Shown in pieces: positions 62,404 to 64,000 of a stretch of 64,000 nucleotides of DNA. Numbering within the stretch: the stretch's first letter is position 1; the number at the start of each line of letters is the position of its first letter. A model generated the notes under the pieces. The model searched no databases. It was not told the origin of the DNA and worked only from the letters and a program-made list of their open reading frames with translations. This DNA comes from Pedobacter namyangjuensis. GTDB lineage: Bacteria; Bacteroidota; Bacteroidia; Sphingobacteriales; Sphingobacteriaceae. The stretch is from positions 120,880-184,879 of the forward strand of contig NZ_QMHQ01000005.1 in NCBI RefSeq assembly GCF_003313325.1. The letters run 5' to 3'. Made by a program: the position numbers and the translations under genes.

Positions 62404-63159
62404 ATGGCACGTCAGGAAGGAATTATTAAATTAAAAGGACAAATCGGGGATTTAGCCTTTTACAAAACAAAAGATGGGTATCAAGCACGTACAAAGGGTG
62501 GGGTTTCGGCAGATAGAATTGCCAATGACCCAAGATACCAGCGCACAAGGGAAAATGGTGCGGAATTTGGGAGGGCCGCGAGAGCTGGGAAGCTTTTTAG
62601 AACTGCTTTTAAAACTTTGACCAGCCAATTGGCTGATAAGAAAATCAGCAATCGTTTGTCGAAGCAAATGCTTAAGGTTGTGCAGGCCGACACCATTAAC
62701 GAAAGAGGCATGCGTATGGTGCTGGATGCGGAAACGGAAATGTTAGCTGGCTTTGAGTTTAATGCTAATGGTATTGTTAGCACCACAGTGAACATGCCAT
62801 ACTCTACAGGTATCGATAGGGCAACCGGTGTAGCGAACATTAATTTCGAAGCATTTAATGCCAGGGATATGGTGGCCTCACCTAGAGGTGCAACGCATTT
62901 TAAACTGAGTGCTGCTACTGCAGTTATTGATTTTGAAGAATCTGTTTATGTTTTAAATGTAACAGATAGTGCGGTTCTGCCAGTGACTGAAGTTGCGGTG
63001 CCACTTACGAATTTGAGTTGTAATGTAACACCTGCTGCAACAAAACCTATTTTTTTATTGCTGGGCGTTAGTTTTTATCAACGTGTAAATGGTGTTGATT
63101 ACATTTTGAGCAATGGTGCCTACAACGGTTTAGTGGTTGTTCAAGTAAACGGTTTGTAA
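62404..63159 (+). CDS. Conserved Bacteroidota hypothetical protein
   Basis: 251 residues from ATG 62404 (MARQEGIIKLKGQIGDLAFY); the preceding 15 open codons lack support. The N-terminal third is basic (KTKDGYQARTKGG, RAARAGKLFRTAF), the rest beta-rich and Ala/Val/Thr-rich. No signal peptide. The N-terminal phrase recurs in Sphingobacteriaceae proteins of unknown role, as I recall. It overlaps the DUF5675 gene by one base (taATG), so the two are co-translated. Confidence 0.75.
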   Translation: MARQEGIIKLKGQIGDLAFYKTKDGYQARTKGGVSADRIANDPRYQRTRENGAEFGRAARAGKLFRTAFKTLTSQLADKKISNRLSKQMLKVVQADTINERGMRMVLDAETEMLAGFEFNANGIVSTTVNMPYSTGIDRATGVANINFEAFNARDMVASPRGATHFKLSAATAVIDFEESVYVLNVTDSAVLPVTEVAVPLTNLSCNVTPAATKPIFLLLGVSFYQRVNGVDYILSNGAYNGLVVVQVNGL

Positions 63160-63560
63160 TGGAAATCTTTTTGACTAGGACTTATTATAAGTCGGGAACT
63201 AACGGAAAGATTAGCTATCGTGGGGAGCATGTTTGTGATACCATTGAATTACCTTGGCGGGATAATAAGCGAAATATTAGCTGTATACCTGAGGGTAGGT
63301 ATTTGTTGATAAAACGTATGCATACCAAACATGGTTTGCAGTTGGCAATTGCCAATGTTGTAAATCGTGAAGGGATTTTAATCCACCCAGCAAATTTCGC
63401 TTTGCGGGAACTGCAGGGTTGCATTGCGCCGGTTACCAAATGTACTGGTGAGGGACAAGGTAATTATAGTAGGGTTGCTCTGGAGCGTTTGCAACGATTG
63501 GTTTACCCTGTTTTGGAAGCTGGGGAGAAAGTGATTTTAGTGATCAAAAGTGTTGGGTAA
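63159..63560 (+). CDS. DUF5675 family protein
   Basis: 133 residues covering a single domain: LTRTYYKSGTNGKISYRGEHVCDTIELPW (first part, conserved Thr-Glu), IPEGRYLLIKRMHTKHG, GILIHPANFALRELQGCIAPV. This is the DUF5675 pattern, small proteins often found in phage- or secretion-related contexts; the catalytic-looking His and Cys (HPAN, QGCIAP) resemble YkuD-like folds but this is unproven. It is coupled to the upstream gene. Confidence 0.85.
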   Translation: MEIFLTRTYYKSGTNGKISYRGEHVCDTIELPWRDNKRNISCIPEGRYLLIKRMHTKHGLQLAIANVVNREGILIHPANFALRELQGCIAPVTKCTGEGQGNYSRVALERLQRLVYPVLEAGEKVILVIKSVG

Positions 63561-63605
63561 TCATTCTAAATTAAAATGACATCACACAAGGCTTGCCTCG
63601 GCTCA

Positions 63606-64000
63606 TCGCCGCCGAGGGGCTCCTTCTTTTTTCTTGATAAAAAAGAAGCAAAAAATCAAGAAAGAACGATGCTTCGACGCTCGAGGCCGACACGTGGCCC
63701 GCCGTTCTTTCTGGCCTGCGCTCTTGGGGCGGTGCAGGATATTCTGTTGGGGGTTGAAGGTTAGGGGTCAAAGGTTTGAACATTTAATGATTGTTTTTTC
63801 GCTCTTTGCCGCGGGGCAAGATTCTTTTTCCTTGATGAAAAAGAAACCAAAAAATCAAGAAAGAACGATGCTTCTACGCTCGAGGCCTACGCATGGCCCG
63901 CCGTTCTTTCTGGCCTGCGCTCTTGGGGCGGTGCAGGATATTCTGTTGTGGGTTGAAGGTTAGGGGGCAAGGGTTTAAACGTTCAATGATTGTTTTTCCG
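63606..64000. repeat. 199-bp direct repeat array running off the window
   Basis: Two copies with period 199 bp (63661 and 63860 are equivalent positions), at high identity over about 150 bp. Each contains the inverted repeat AGAAAGAACG / CGTTCTTTCT and a stem-loop around CTTGAT whose closing pair changes from T:A to C:G between copies. Several short open frames across it are spurious. Confidence 0.75.

Noticed and set aside
63571..63963. Short open frames on both strands across the 199-bp repeats
   Set aside because: They repeat with the DNA repeat, have low-complexity or unlikely composition and no family resemblance; explained by GC-rich repeat sequence.

Overview
The window is chromosomal DNA of a Bacteroidota bacterium, most likely Sphingobacteriaceae (Pedobacter-like). 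The evidence is AT-rich DNA without Shine-Dalgarno sites, TTG-N20-TAnnTTTG promoters, a type IX secretion (gliding C-terminal domain plus PorP/SprF) pair, a TonB-dependent receptor, many LytTR/LytS systems, 7TM-DISM and REC-HisKA hybrid kinases, and glycan-degradation genes. The genus is an inference; no rRNA or tRNA gene was seen.

Layout. 1-10761: a saccharide-degradation block (GH16 cut by the left edge, GH97, PL11 rhamnogalacturonan lyase, CE12 esterase, GH2, and a large DUF5695-like protein), probably directed at rhamnogalacturonan-I/galactan pectin; no SusC/SusD pair is in the window. 10753-12192: a HAD sugar phosphatase/mutase and a NrtR/AraR-type Nudix-winged-helix regulator preceded by a 39-bp operator-like palindrome. 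12599-19226: a tight five-gene minus-strand operon joining an E1-like/nitroreductase fusion (Rv1355c family), a GNAT-like protein, a 7TM sensor kinase, a REC-kinase hybrid and a REC protein, with a sister REC gene divergent at 19348. 19921-24576: T9SS-type surface protein and PorP/SprF. 24651-29958: rpoN, mscL, a ChaN-like protein and a DPP-IV-like peptidase. 30249-32816: a LiaF-like membrane protein with a LytS/LytTR pair. 32818-33090: a MITE-like element with 18-bp terminal inverted repeats. 33224-42822: mostly housekeeping (rpmH, rnpA, yidD, tsaB, priA, pcm, smpB) plus envelope proteins.

42941-48512: a putative metal-uptake regulon. A TonB receptor and the mntR-mntH operon carry the same palindrome TTTAGA-N4-TCTAAA at their promoters. 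Between them lies a truncated RAYT (REP-associated tyrosine transposase) gene embedded in REP hairpins. 48616-55791: Lrp regulator, trxB, M16 protease, repeat remnants and a DUF2264 protein.

55915-60885: the most novel region. A LytTR regulator, a LytS kinase and a full-length LanB-type lanthipeptide dehydratase surround a 46-codon gene (56677-56817, minus strand). It has a basic leader and a Thr-rich tail ending in Cys, and looks like the RiPP precursor. Two 13-bp direct repeats with a 21-bp period upstream of lanB are a candidate LytTR site. No LanC, protease or transporter is present, so the pathway is either split across the genome or not a canonical lanthipeptide pathway. 61166-64000: accessory genes of unknown function, an 11-bp tandem repeat, a DUF5675 gene and a 199-bp repeat running off the right edge.
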